64,000 bases of DNA from Chryseobacterium herbae (GCF_025154075.1 NZ_JAOAMU010000002.1:430368-494367); one strand, 5' to 3'; positions 1 through 9,907 are shown, numbered from the stretch's first letter. Made by a program: numbers and translations. Notes: a model not told the origin generated them from the sequence alone.

Positions 1-745
1 TTTCTTCCTTCAAAAAATTTTTCCAAAAGAAAAAACGGAAAAAAAGAAAGCCACAAAAAGGTATGGGCAGGGCGTAAAACCAAAAGGAAACGGAATAATT
101 GGAAGGGTACCCTTTAGGGGAGGAAACCGTTTATGCCGTAGTCTTTTGGTAGCCTGGTGCGGCTGGTGCCCATAATACCTTAGCTGCCTTTTTATCCGTT
201 TCGTCTTGGAAAATATCCCAACCCAATCACTACTGTGCTTGTATAATGATCTGCCAGGTAGCAGATATCACGAAGACTGTGATAATGAATGATTAGGGAA
301 ATAAGGAAATGGAAGACAATAGGAATGTTCATCAGGAAATGGACTATGGATGAGAGAAGGCACTAATCGTTATTTTTTTGTATATTTCTAAGCAATAACC
401 TGAAAATGAAATGTCTCTTAATGGAAAATCTATCTTCTGCAGGTGAAATTAGAAGAACATTGTTAAGCGTAGACTTTCCACATTACGATTTTCCTGGCTG
501 ATACCAATTTATTGGAAGTACTTTGGAGAAAAGGTAATAGTTTATCTGACCTGCAATGAACCGGTGATAAATAGATGTGTTTCTTTGGATTTGCAAGCAA
601 ATTTCAGAAGAAACGGCTCATATTAAAAGAAAATAGCTAAACGCAACAACATATGCGATCTTGAAGCTGGTGTTCTCTATAAGGCTATTGGTTATATTCA
701 AACCATATCTTCCAATACAGTTGGCAAAAGAAATATTTTAAACAT
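1..745. other. Left-edge region without a recognisable gene
   Basis: All frames are broken by stops and I recognise no protein fragment with confidence. The first 240 bases are A-rich then locally G-rich, unlike the rest of the window, which would fit a decayed accessory segment. No tRNA, inverted repeat end or transposase remnant was recognised. A gene could be cut by the window edge. Confidence 0.4.
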
Positions 746-1534
746 ATGAATACAAGAATTACAAAAGATCAAATCACGAAATGGCTGAATCACCTGGAGG
801 AAACGTACCAATCGCCTGAAGACAAACCGTTTATTAAGATTGCCGAGTTGGTTGTTATTCTGCCAGCTTTAGGATTCTTTTATATATGGGAGTTCTTTAA
901 TAGATGCAACATGCCCTATTACATATATTTTGAACTTAAAGATTCTCTTGCTGTTTTGTATGAGAACCTCATGCCTATTATATACATCTGTACCGTCCTA
1001 TCCCTAATGCTGACAATTATGGTACCTATCATACTATACGGAAAGACTAAGCGGAGAGAAAATGACGAAACGCTTAACGGAAAAATAGCACCTAGCGAAA
1101 AGAAAGAAAAACAGATTTCAAGATTCACGGTATACGTAACGGTAATCGCTGTGCTGATAGGATTGACGGTCCTATTGCGAGCGTACCATTTTGACTTACT
1201 AATAATTCTTATTTTTTTGGTATTAGGTAGTGTTGCTAGCTACGTATATCTATTTGAGAGTAGAAATCTCGGATTCGGATTAGCCATATTGTTTGCATTT
1301 CTCTATGCCGAAGTGAGAGCAACTCTGGATGCGAAACATAGGATGAATCTTAAACCCACCATGGATATCGTGTTAAAGAGCTATTCGGATCAGCCTATCA
1401 TGAGAGAGGGTGAAAAGGATAGATATATTTTGTATAAAACTTCCAATTATTATTTTATCAAAGATCTACGCAAAAAAAGGATTGAGGTGTATTCGATTTC
1501 AACAGGTGAAATGAACAGCTTTAGGAGTAAATGA
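746..1534 (+). CDS. Hypothetical multi-pass membrane protein
   Basis: This 262-residue protein is not a family I recognise. It has four to five hydrophobic stretches, near residues 28-50, 72-98, 125-143, 148-168 and 175-190, separated by short charged loops. A lysine/glutamate-rich loop near residues 100-120 is probably cytoplasmic. The last 65 residues are soluble and end in a basic stretch. The first 25 residues are polar, so no cleaved signal is expected. It stands alone, followed by 150 bases without a gene and then a DUF3606 gene. The surrounding DNA contains broken genes, so it may be accessory cargo. Function unknown. Confidence 0.55.
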   Translation: MNTRITKDQITKWLNHLEETYQSPEDKPFIKIAELVVILPALGFFYIWEFFNRCNMPYYIYFELKDSLAVLYENLMPIIYICTVLSLMLTIMVPIILYGKTKRRENDETLNGKIAPSEKKEKQISRFTVYVTVIAVLIGLTVLLRAYHFDLLIILIFLVLGSVASYVYLFESRNLGFGLAILFAFLYAEVRATLDAKHRMNLKPTMDIVLKSYSDQPIMREGEKDRYILYKTSNYYFIKDLRKKRIEVYSISTGEMNSFRSK

Positions 1535-1759
1535 TAATTTTTGTAGCCTATTAAAGGCTATACTGCCGATATTAATTTGGCGTTATAGTGCATCATCAGC
1601 AAAAAAAATACGCAACTACTTCTTTGTTTTTAAAAAACAGAACTTTTTACGGTTTGAGTTTGTTCTAGGACAGCAGAAATTATAATCATTGTGTTGAATA
1701 CTATGCAACGGTGTGATTTTTGTAATCTACAAAACCATAACTATCTTAATTCTAATATC

Positions 1760-1951
1760 ATGGCAGATAACAAATCAAAAAAAGGTCAGCAGGATCGTAG
1801 TAAAGTTAGTGGAACTGAAAACTATGAAATCCAGTATTTCAAGGACAAAATGGGCGTGACATCACAGGCGGTCACCGGAGCCATACGTGCAACGGGAAGT
1901 AATGATCGAAAAACGCTGGAAACATACCTCAAGAAACGCCACAGTAAGTAA
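1760..1951 (+). CDS. DUF3606 domain-containing small protein
   Basis: The 63-residue product starting MADNKSKKGQQDRSK has the layout of DUF3606: a basic N-terminus, a short helix (YEIQYFKDKMGVTSQ), a GAIRATGSNDR turn and a helix ending in KKRH. The family is common in Bacteroidota and proteobacteria; its function is not established. An upstream in-frame start at 1691 would add 23 residues containing two cysteines that do not fit the family, so 1760 is preferred. It lies just before a decayed LigD fragment; small DUF3606 genes often sit among stress and DNA-repair accessory genes. Confidence 0.75.
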   Translation: MADNKSKKGQQDRSKVSGTENYEIQYFKDKMGVTSQAVTGAIRATGSNDRKTLETYLKKRHSK

Positions 1952-2009
1952 ATTTATTCCTGCCAACTAACTGCATTCTTCTCCGGATGCAGGGAAGATT
2001 AATTCTATA

Positions 2010-2323
2010 TGCGCTTATATTAAACTACCGAAGTACACCAGCATTGAGCGTGCCATTAAAGACTGCAAAGGAAAAATGTATTTAGACTTTCTGCAGAACC
2101 GCCCCGATGCAACTATAGCTGCCGCCTATCGGTAAGACCAAAACCGGGCGCGACTGTTTCGATGCCACTCCATTGGGAGGAGGTAAAAAAAGGACTCAAA
2201 ATGTCTGACTTCACCATATTCAATGCCGTTGAACGCGTAAAGGATGAAGGCGATATCTTTAAGTCTGTCTTAGGCAAAGGAATTGACCTAAAGAAAATCA
2301 TCACGGAATTTTCAGTAAAATAA
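2010..2323 (+). pseudogene. ligD: Decayed C-terminal end of DNA ligase D polymerase domain
   Basis: Two adjacent frames together read as the end of a LigD (LigD-type AEP primase/polymerase) domain. The first gives KDCKGKMYLDFLQNRPDATI followed by AAAY and a stop. After a one-base frame change near 2133 the second gives VRPKPGATVSMPLHWEEV, then KKGLKMSDFTIFNAV and a tail with GDIFKSVLGKGIDLKK, ending at 2321-2323. This order is the usual C-terminal end of the non-homologous end-joining ligase of Bacteroidota. The ligase and nuclease domains are absent from the window. The left limit is approximate. It is a relic with no expected product. Confidence 0.75.
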
Positions 2324-2332
2324 TTGAAAGCT

Positions 2333-2857
2333 ATGGCACAAGTTATGCGGTACCATAGTTATCCATCACAATACAGCTGGAATGCTATGCCACTTACACC
2401 ACCTTCAGCTGAAACAGCAAAATAAATGAAGCATATTGGCGATGCCGTTGACATGGACTGGAGATGCAACGGATCTGGTGCAAACACGCAAAATGATGTT
2501 GCTAGTGCATTTAAAAATACTTTTGGTTACAGTTCCGCAAAATATATGGATTTTAATGGAGATAAAATGTTGACTGAATTGCAGGCAGGCAGAGTTGTTA
2601 TCATGAGAGGTGGAAGGAATGTAAACGGCTCCTATACAAATGGTCATGCCTGGGTTGTCGAAGGAGCAAAATTAGCTTGGTCCTGCAACTGGGATTATAA
2701 AACAGGGCAGATTATAGCTGCTTATGGCTACCTTTACGGTTACATGAACTGGGGCTGGAGTGGCCTGGATAACGGTTATTATCAGACAAATTATTTGAGC
2801 AATACAGGTGGTTCCTTTAACTATAAACAAGGAATGGTATATGATATTCGTCCATAA
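2333..2857 (+). pseudogene. C10 (streptopain-like) peptidase, N-terminally truncated and interrupted
   Basis: The reading frame begins MAQVMRYHSYPSQYSWNAMP, which in C10 peptidases directly follows the catalytic cysteine in a GCVAxA context. Here those residues are missing because the preceding bases belong to the LigD relic in the same frame. An in-frame TAA at 2423-2425 separates this piece from the remainder, which continues without a gap as MKHIGDAVDMDW. The rest keeps the catalytic-His segment (NGHAWVVEGA) and the NWGWSG motif and ends normally in GMVYDIRP. Without the cysteine, propeptide and signal it cannot be an active protease. A 143-residue ORF from 2426 could still be translated but would be inert. 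Confidence 0.8.
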
Positions 2858-2877
2858 TTTTATTTATATTCGAAAAT

Positions 2878-3360
2878 ATGAAATTAATATGTTTGGTAGC
2901 TGTTTTCTTAACATTCGCATCGTGTAAGAAAACGGAAGGAAGCGTAGGATCGGTAGTTGTCGAGCAGTCTTTAAAGGTTTCCTTTGTAAACAATGACAAG
3001 AAAGATATTTTAAAAACCCTGGGCGAGGTATCGGTCTCCAAAATGAGGCTGTATTATCTTATCAATGGTAAAAGAATTTTGTATCATGATCCAAAGTTAA
3101 GCGATCCATATGGAATAAAATTGATTGTTCCGAATGATCAAGCAAAGCCATATGTAATACAACTCTTCCTAAATAATGTCGGAACTCTTGGTGAAAATGT
3201 TACTTCTACTACCTATTTAACTTGGGAAGATGGTAGAGAAGATACGATTGTTGGCACTTTTTATAATGACGAAAATAACCGCATACTTGCCAAATTCAAA
3301 TTCAATGGTGTTGAAGGCGGATTGAAGGAAAAAGAAGGGATCGTAATTGTAAGAGAATAA
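2878..3360 (+). CDS. Hypothetical lipoprotein
   Basis: The 160-residue product starts MKLICLVAVFLTFASCKK, a short signal peptide with a good lipobox (FASC) giving a predicted mature Cys16. The remainder is soluble and beta-rich, with no family I recognise. It begins 20 bases after the C10 peptidase remnant, so it was probably the second gene of that operon. Small lipoproteins beside C10 peptidases in Bacteroidota can be inhibitors or surface partners, but nothing in this sequence proves that. The gene itself looks intact although its neighbour is broken. Confidence 0.6.
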   Translation: MKLICLVAVFLTFASCKKTEGSVGSVVVEQSLKVSFVNNDKKDILKTLGEVSVSKMRLYYLINGKRILYHDPKLSDPYGIKLIVPNDQAKPYVIQLFLNNVGTLGENVTSTTYLTWEDGREDTIVGTFYNDENNRILAKFKFNGVEGGLKEKEGIVIVRE

Positions 3361-3570
3361 TTTCCTGAAAGCTTTTTAGTAATCACTAAAAATGGTTTTA
3401 TATCGGAGATGTCAGAAACTCCAAGCCGTATTGAATAAATCAGTGATTAAGAGGAATTATTATAAATGATGGGAAAGTTAATCGATTTTACACATTTAAG
3501 TGAGTACTATTAAGATATTTTTAATATTTTAGTATGAACATTAATCCTTTCGTCGCTCTAATTTAAACTA

Positions 3571-4062
3571 ATGACTCAAATTTCTGAAAAACCCCATACT
3601 ATACTTTTTGTGTTGCTTTTTGCAGCAGCAATCACTTTTTATTCAACAAACCTTATTAATGCTAATGCATTTCTTGGAAGTTTGGTATCTATTGGAACAA
3701 TTTACTATGGAAGTTTAAAACTTCGTATTGAAAATGATTTGTTCTTTAAGGATTTATTCCGCTCATTTAATGAACGTTATGATGCAGATTTGAATGACCT
3801 TATCAATGAACTTCGTATTGAGCCAACAAGGATACTCAGCCCAACAGAGAAAAATAAGATCATTGATTATTTTAACTTGTGTGCCGAAGAATTTCTTTGG
3901 AAAAAGAAAAATCGCATTCCTAAAGATGTTTGGGAAGCTTGGCGTGCAGGAATACATCAAAACTTAGAAATTCATCAAATAAGGGAGTTATATGCTCAGG
4001 AAACAGATTCGCATAAAGGCAGGGTCTCATACTATGGTTTATATGAGGAATTGAATCGTTAA
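3571..4062 (+). CDS. Small membrane-anchored protein upstream of defence module
   Basis: This 163-residue protein has two closely spaced hydrophobic segments (about residues 10-27 and 33-50) forming an N-terminal hairpin anchor. A charged, mostly helical cytoplasmic part follows, with a DLNDLINELRIEP helix and a WKKKNRIPKDVWEAWRAGI segment that resembles the C-terminal part of DUF4760-like membrane proteins found near defence genes. I cannot assign a function. It ends 113 bases before the large ATPase-DarT gene on the same strand and could be its membrane accessory or an unrelated cargo gene. Confidence 0.55.
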   Translation: MTQISEKPHTILFVLLFAAAITFYSTNLINANAFLGSLVSIGTIYYGSLKLRIENDLFFKDLFRSFNERYDADLNDLINELRIEPTRILSPTEKNKIIDYFNLCAEEFLWKKKNRIPKDVWEAWRAGIHQNLEIHQIRELYAQETDSHKGRVSYYGLYEELNR

Positions 4063-4175
4063 TCTCTTTTCTGTCAATTATTTTTCATTATTACATTCGT
4101 ATTAAGACCATATGAAGATCTTAGTATACACAAATGCTTCTGCATTTTCCATAATCTAATAACCAAACTCACATT

Positions 4176-7100
4176 ATGTCATTAATTAACGCAGTTAACC
4201 TCACGTTTGAACGCAATACTAACTATGAACAGGCTCACCAACTAGTGTATCAGGCTGAGTCTCTTAAATATTTATCTTCGGATCTGTATAGAGATTCTAA
4301 ACGCTTTATTTATGAGTTGCTTCAAAACGCTGATGACTCAAGTGTTGAGCAGGCAAAGGTCAGAGTGAGCCTAAAACTATTTGGCGATATACTTGTAGTT
4401 GCCCATTCGGGAAAAGCATTTGATAACCGTGATGTCAGAGGTATTACTGGCATCGGTGATGGAGTGAAAAAAAATGCACCTGATAAAACAGGTTTTAAAG
4501 GTATCGGTTTTAAATCTGTATTTGGACAGTCAGAGCTTGTAACGATTTTCTCAGAAGGAGAGTACTTCCGGTTTGATGCAAGCTACCAGCATGAATGGAA
4601 GGATAAATGGGGTGAGAGTATGGATGCATGGGAAAAACAGGAGGATCGTAAATTTGAGATGCCTTGGCAAATGATTCCTATAATAACTGATGCGCAGGAT
4701 ATTAGTCCGGCCATTCAAGAGTATCTGACTACAGGAGGATGGAAAGTTGCGACAATTATCGTGTTAAAAAATGCAGAGGAGATTAAAAATGCAATTATTC
4801 AGCTAGGTTTGACTGCGAATATGTTCCTTTTTCTAAAAAATATAGTAGCATTGTCGATAGAAACCGATACCATCACATACATTGAAATAATTGAAACTGA
4901 CGAAGGACGAACTTCATTAATAGTTAATGGCGAAGAAAAGTCAATGTGGCTGAAACACTCGGTAACGTTGGATGTTCCAGATGATACTAAAAGAAAATTA
5001 GCTGAAGACAAGGATGTACCGGAAAAGCTAAAATTGACCAGCCATGTTGATATTACTTTTGCTGCTAAGGTAATTGAGGGTAAGTTAACGATGTTGGAAG
5101 CTACTGAGAGGCTGCTTTATGCTTATTTACCAACGGAAGAAAAAGGACATAACATTCCAGTTCTTGTGAATGCAGCCTTTTATACAGTAGCCAACAGGGA
5201 AACCCTGCATCAGGATTCTCCCTTTAATGAATGGTTATTTTCAAGTATTCCCTTAGAACTGGTTAAGTGGATTGCTCAGCTAGTAGGCGATAAACAGTAT
5301 GATGCATATGATCTCCTTCCAGGAAGACTACTGCTCACAGACAAACTGGCAAAGTTTTATAATGAAAGCTTGGATATTGCCCTTAAAAACGTTGCTTTCG
5401 TCATCAATAGCACGGATACACTGTTAAAAACAAACGAAGCAATTATTGATTTTACGCAGCTTTCGCGAACTTCCTTTTTTGAAGCCCAGTTTATCAGAAC
5501 ATCTACGATGGGTAATGGTGTCCGTCCAAATATTAATATTGCTCCTTTTGTAAAAGAAATTGGGCACAGGGCCAAGTTAAAAAGGGCGGGAGTAGCGACA
5601 TTTGGATGGCCGGAAGTTCCCTATGTATTAGCTGCCGCTCATTTTATTGCAGCGCATACGCTGGAGAAAAACAAGCAGCTTATCAATCATTTAAAAGCAG
5701 TTGCAGATAATGAAAGAATTAATGAGGTTACCGAAGAGGTTTTAAAGGCATGGCCGTTTATCCTTAATCATAAGAACGAACTAAGGTCACCAAAAGATGT
5801 ATTCTTTCCAGCTCAGGGCGATACTTATGATCAGGCAAGTGAACTATCTTTTATCCATCCAGGCTTACAAGAGTGGTTGGATGCTGCCTCTGAAATTAAG
5901 GCATGGTTAGAAAAATTAGGTGTGGTAGAAAAATCGGATCTTACATTTCTAGAAAAAACCATTATACCAAAGGCTTCAACATATATTACCCTTGAAAATG
6001 CGGTGGATACAATCCGCAAGATTTTCAATCTGTACGTTAAAGGTGATGTTAACAGTATTATTTTAGGGCAACTCAAGGATTTGCAGATTATGACTATGCA
6101 AGGTAAGCTAATACCTGCTAAAGAGGGGTTTTTATCCACAGTTTACCGGCCACGTCTTGGACTTCAGTCTGTGCTTGAGGAAGATATTTACATAAGTGAT
6201 ACCTACATTATTGATAGCACTTCAGTAACTAAATGGAAAGCGTTTTTTCTTGAGCTTGGTACCAATGAAGGTATTGATATTATTACTTATGAAAAGCGAC
6301 TTGACAACGCAACTTTACTTTCATATGGTGTTGAAGAAACTTTTATTACTCGACCCGAGCATAAATACACCTGGATTAATTCATATTGGGTAAAGAACAT
6401 CAAAAACCTCTCCACTCTGAGCCTTCTTAAATATACGTTAACGAGTTTTGAATTTTCCACGGTTTTCTGGCAAGACGTCATTGGCAATACAATGCCTGCT
6501 TCCCTGTCAAAGCCCGCCACTGGTTACTATGGTAGAGATAATAAATCGAGTTGGACCAATGGTAGTGAAATAGGGAATTATATGAAATGGTATGTTTCAG
6601 CGATCGAATGCCTTCCTACAAAAATGGGGACATGCCTAAGTGCAGGTCAGATATTCCTCAATGAAGCTGAAACGGTTAAGCTTTGTAGTACTTATTTGCC
6701 CGTATTTAATGGCCCCGATCTTAGTGCAGATTGGCGTGCATTTTTTGGGTTTAAGCCGCATCTGGAGCTTAGCGATTATTTATTATTATTGACTAGGATC
6801 GCACAAGATCCATCCACCAGTAACAAGACCAGTATCAATAGAATTTATAGATACTTGCTTGATCACTATTCTCTTTGGAATGATGAAACAATTGCTAATG
6901 TTACTACTTGGGCGCATGATGCTAGTCTGTTAACAACAGATGGAGCTTACGTGCGAGCCTCTGAGTTAAAATATTATGCTGATGGAGACTACAAAATATT
7001 TGGAGGAGCATATCAATTTATCCATTTAGATGGCGATGCAAGAGGACATCTAAATATTGAAAACCTATTAGGGCTTTTTAATATTTCTGTGCTAAGGCAA

Positions 7101-9311
7101 AATGAGTTCAAGCTTAAAGCATCTGCTGACCTTGAAGGCTCTACTTTGAAAGATAAGCTCAGAGAAGTTATCCCATATTGGGCAAAGTGGATGGAATCAG
7201 AAAGGCAGAGTGGTTATGAGGAAATGCTCTATGACCTGGACTCTAAGTTTGAAAACCTGAATATTAAGGAGGCAAAAGAGCTCCATATTATCTATGGTGA
7301 CGATTGGGATAGAAAAGTTCCTCTTCATTTTCACGATGGTACTCTGTATGTATCAAAGCCATGGCGTTTATCGAAAGTAATGTTTTTACTCCCTGATAAA
7401 CTTTGTGAGATCTTCCCTGCAAAAAAGTATAGGAATGAAATTTCCTTCCTTCTAAATTCAACCATACAAGAAATTAAGGAATATTTTATTGAGCTTGAAA
7501 TTGAATTGCCTCCCATACCTGAAGATGAGGAAATTGTGGAGGATGAAGAAGATGATGCCACAACCCAAGAGGGTGCAACATCGTCAGGATTAGATCATGA
7601 TTTCACCCCTAAGCCAAAAACTGATTATGAGCGACATTGGAGAGAATCACTAGCTCGTAATAAATCCCTTGTAGAGGCTTATCCTAGTGATCCATCAAAG
7701 CTGATGATAGCCGGTCTTCAACAACAGAAACCTGGTGAGAATCTTATGATCTATCATTTTAGTCATATTGAAAATGCAGTATCTATTATTCGTGAAGGGG
7801 CGATAAAAAGTAGGCGTGATGCCGTTTTCTCGGACAGTGCAGGCTCAGGTATTATTGCCCAGACTGATGCTGAAAGGAAAGTATTTGCTCGTTTTTATTT
7901 CCGTCCAAAGACACCAACTCAATACTATATAGAGAATCTTGGCAGGGGGCAGGAATCGATCAGAAAAATTAGCGGAGATCCCATATGCCCGGTTCCTGTA
8001 TTTTTTGTTATTCCTCTCGAAGAGGCTATGGAACAGGATAATTGGAATGTAAGTATTGGCTCAATGGCCTCTCCACAGGTTGAATTTGGCAAAGATGTAG
8101 GCACCATTGCGAAGTTTGACTTTGACGGAGTTTATAAAACAATACCGGAAGTCGGTTGGGATAGATTTCGGATTGCAGCCCATCAAGAGTTTTTAGTGAA
8201 GGATGAACTTAACCTAGAAGGGACAAATTTTAGCCTAGTAGTACAAGATGCTTATGCAAAAGAGAGCCTTTTGGCAATGCTTGGTGATTTGGCTGATGTT
8301 TATGATCCTAAAATCCGGATTGATTCCGCTTTTTACAACCAAGAAAATCCTAGGGTACAGCTCGATAAAACCAGTCAGAGTTTAAAGGCATCCTTAACGC
8401 ACCCACACAATGGCTCTTTTATCCTGCAGCATTCAGCTTTAGGCGAGTGGGAAGCAATTACGGGTTTTGTAAACGGGCAGTTTAATAAGAATAATTGGAT
8501 TACTACTTTCGCTAACAAGGATGTTGCTATTCAAAGTGATTTGCAACAGACTATGTACAAAATATATTACTTTTACAAAGGAAGATCGTGGTTAATTCAT
8601 ACGAATACTTCTGATTACAGTTTTGACATTTCGTTTGTAAAAGTGGCACTTGAACAGTGGATTAGTTCTTCTGATAATGACATTGACGGACTATTCATTG
8701 CGCTAAAATTCCACCCGGAATTTTTTTATTGGTTTGGTCAGCCTGTTGGAGGACCCGATAACTTAACACTGGAGGACCACACAAGGGCAGTCATTTCAAT
8801 CTATCTACGGTATTTCGCAGGAAAGCAGAAATTATTTGCGACAGAAAAAGAATACCTTTTATGCCTTGCCTTGCACGATATAGGCAAGCCGGCAGCTGTT
8901 TCTGAGGGTGATAGAAAGCAGCAACATATCAAAACTCTTGAAATCATAAAGCGACAACGCGATATCTTGCCTTATAGTGATGAGTCCTTATCAGTTATGA
9001 AAACGATTATTGACGCTGATCCGATAGGTCAATTTCTAAATACCAGTGAAAATTTCACTCTAGGAGAGGCTGTTACTGAAGGTTACAAGATGAAAGACCA
9101 GCTTGAAATCTCGGGGGAAGATTTTATTGAATCACTAACAATTTATTACCAATGTGATGCTGCGGGCTATCCGTCACTTCAAAAAAGGCTATTTTTACTG
9201 GATGAGGATGGCTCACTGGCTATGTTAAGTGGAGGTCAACGACTCTCTTTCAATGAAGAGTATGAACAAAAATTTGTAGAGTTTTTAGAAACATTAAAGC
9301 TCATGTTGTAA
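4176..9311 (+). CDS. Sacsin-like ATPase / DarT ADP-ribosyltransferase / HD domain fusion
   Basis: The 1711-residue protein has three readable parts. (1) Residues about 20-190 form a GHKL (Hsp90-like/sacsin N-terminal) ATPase, with the N-box ELLQNADD at 47-54, a TGIGDG box near 89 and a GFKGIGFKSVFG lid near 105-116. (2) Residues about 1190-1365 resemble DarT (DUF4433), which ADP-ribosylates bases in single-stranded DNA: MIYHFSHIENAVSII with H1194 and H1197, an FYFRPKTPTQYY strand, and HQEFLV carrying the expected catalytic Glu (E1338). (3) Residues about 1530-1640 look like an HD phosphohydrolase, with LALHDIGKP (H1567-D1568) and a later QHIKT histidine. Residues 200-1180 are unassigned; an acidic linker near 1115-1130 precedes DarT. 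A DarG-like macrodomain gene starts 3 bases after its stop, which supports the toxin reading. Domain calls are by eye; the DarT call is the best supported. Confidence 0.75.
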   Translation: MSLINAVNLTFERNTNYEQAHQLVYQAESLKYLSSDLYRDSKRFIYELLQNADDSSVEQAKVRVSLKLFGDILVVAHSGKAFDNRDVRGITGIGDGVKKNAPDKTGFKGIGFKSVFGQSELVTIFSEGEYFRFDASYQHEWKDKWGESMDAWEKQEDRKFEMPWQMIPIITDAQDISPAIQEYLTTGGWKVATIIVLKNAEEIKNAIIQLGLTANMFLFLKNIVALSIETDTITYIEIIETDEGRTSLIVNGEEKSMWLKHSVTLDVPDDTKRKLAEDKDVPEKLKLTSHVDITFAAKVIEGKLTMLEATERLLYAYLPTEEKGHNIPVLVNAAFYTVANRETLHQDSPFNEWLFSSIPLELVKWIAQLVGDKQYDAYDLLPGRLLLTDKLAKFYNESLDIALKNVAFVINSTDTLLKTNEAIIDFTQLSRTSFFEAQFIRTSTMGNGVRPNINIAPFVKEIGHRAKLKRAGVATFGWPEVPYVLAAAHFIAAHTLEKNKQLINHLKAVADNERINEVTEEVLKAWPFILNHKNELRSPKDVFFPAQGDTYDQASELSFIHPGLQEWLDAASEIKAWLEKLGVVEKSDLTFLEKTIIPKASTYITLENAVDTIRKIFNLYVKGDVNSIILGQLKDLQIMTMQGKLIPAKEGFLSTVYRPRLGLQSVLEEDIYISDTYIIDSTSVTKWKAFFLELGTNEGIDIITYEKRLDNATLLSYGVEETFITRPEHKYTWINSYWVKNIKNLSTLSLLKYTLTSFEFSTVFWQDVIGNTMPASLSKPATGYYGRDNKSSWTNGSEIGNYMKWYVSAIECLPTKMGTCLSAGQIFLNEAETVKLCSTYLPVFNGPDLSADWRAFFGFKPHLELSDYLLLLTRIAQDPSTSNKTSINRIYRYLLDHYSLWNDETIANVTTWAHDASLLTTDGAYVRASELKYYADGDYKIFGGAYQFIHLDGDARGHLNIENLLGLFNISVLRQNEFKLKASADLEGSTLKDKLREVIPYWAKWMESERQSGYEEMLYDLDSKFENLNIKEAKELHIIYGDDWDRKVPLHFHDGTLYVSKPWRLSKVMFLLPDKLCEIFPAKKYRNEISFLLNSTIQEIKEYFIELEIELPPIPEDEEIVEDEEDDATTQEGATSSGLDHDFTPKPKTDYERHWRESLARNKSLVEAYPSDPSKLMIAGLQQQKPGENLMIYHFSHIENAVSIIREGAIKSRRDAVFSDSAGSGIIAQTDAERKVFARFYFRPKTPTQYYIENLGRGQESIRKISGDPICPVPVFFVIPLEEAMEQDNWNVSIGSMASPQVEFGKDVGTIAKFDFDGVYKTIPEVGWDRFRIAAHQEFLVKDELNLEGTNFSLVVQDAYAKESLLAMLGDLADVYDPKIRIDSAFYNQENPRVQLDKTSQSLKASLTHPHNGSFILQHSALGEWEAITGFVNGQFNKNNWITTFANKDVAIQSDLQQTMYKIYYFYKGRSWLIHTNTSDYSFDISFVKVALEQWISSSDNDIDGLFIALKFHPEFFYWFGQPVGGPDNLTLEDHTRAVISIYLRYFAGKQKLFATEKEYLLCLALHDIGKPAAVSEGDRKQQHIKTLEIIKRQRDILPYSDESLSVMKTIIDADPIGQFLNTSENFTLGEAVTEGYKMKDQLEISGEDFIESLTIYYQCDAAGYPSLQKRLFLLDEDGSLAMLSGGQRLSFNEEYEQKFVEFLETLKLML

Positions 9312-9314
9312 TCA

Positions 9315-9782
9315 ATGGAAATAATAGAATCTGGAAATATTTTTGAAAGCAATGCACAAACCCTCGTGAATACAGTAAATTGTGTAGGTGTGATGGGGAA
9401 AGGTCTTGCTCTGGAGTTCAAGAAAAGATATCCTGAAATGTTTAAAAAATATCAGCAATTATGTAATGACAGGTTACTGGACATTGGTAAGCTATGGCTC
9501 TATAAGGGACAGCATAGATGGGTTTTGAACTTTCCAACAAAATATGATTGGCGTCAGCCGAGTACAGCGTACTATCTTGAAAAGGGGCTAGATAAATTTA
9601 TGGAGACTTATAGGACCAGAGGTATAGAATCAATTGCCTTCCCCCTATTAGGTGCTTCTAATGGAGGAATACCGCCTGAAGTATCACTGAAAATAATGAC
9701 AGATTATTTGAAAGAGTGCGATATTCCCGTAACCATCTATTTTTCTTATAAGCCAAAGATAGAAGAGCTTTTTAGTAAATGA
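9315..9782 (+). CDS. DarG-type macrodomain, predicted DNA de-ADP-ribosylase antitoxin
   Basis: The 155-residue product is a complete macrodomain of the DarG N-terminal type: ESNAQTLVNTVNCVGVMGKG (N22, GKGLALEF) at the ADP-ribose site, NFPTKYDW with K76 at the position of the DarG catalytic lysine, and FPLLGASNGGI on the phosphate loop. DarG removes ADP-ribose that DarT puts on thymidine or guanosine in DNA. The gene starts 3 bases after the DarT fusion ends, so the two should be co-translated. Unlike classical DarG it stops after the macrodomain and lacks the C-terminal domain that binds DarT directly. Protection must then come from reversal of the modification or from restraint within the fusion itself. 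Confidence 0.85.
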   Translation: MEIIESGNIFESNAQTLVNTVNCVGVMGKGLALEFKKRYPEMFKKYQQLCNDRLLDIGKLWLYKGQHRWVLNFPTKYDWRQPSTAYYLEKGLDKFMETYRTRGIESIAFPLLGASNGGIPPEVSLKIMTDYLKECDIPVTIYFSYKPKIEELFSK

Positions 9783-9907
9783 AATTATACCAGTTTTTGG
9801 TCATAAACGTTGATACCATTAACTTAACATTACATTTGCATGGAATACTTCAGGAGTTGAAAATGTTGTTTACAAATAATAGTTAAAATATTTGCCCAGT
9901 CAAGAGG
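9783..9907. other. Intergenic leader between macrodomain and AbiEi-type gene
   Basis: This AT-rich gap separates the DarT/macro pair from the following regulator. It carries a TTTG at 9891-9894 suited to a Bacteroidota -33 element. I see no clear terminator, so read-through from the DarT module into the regulator is possible. Confidence 0.5.
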
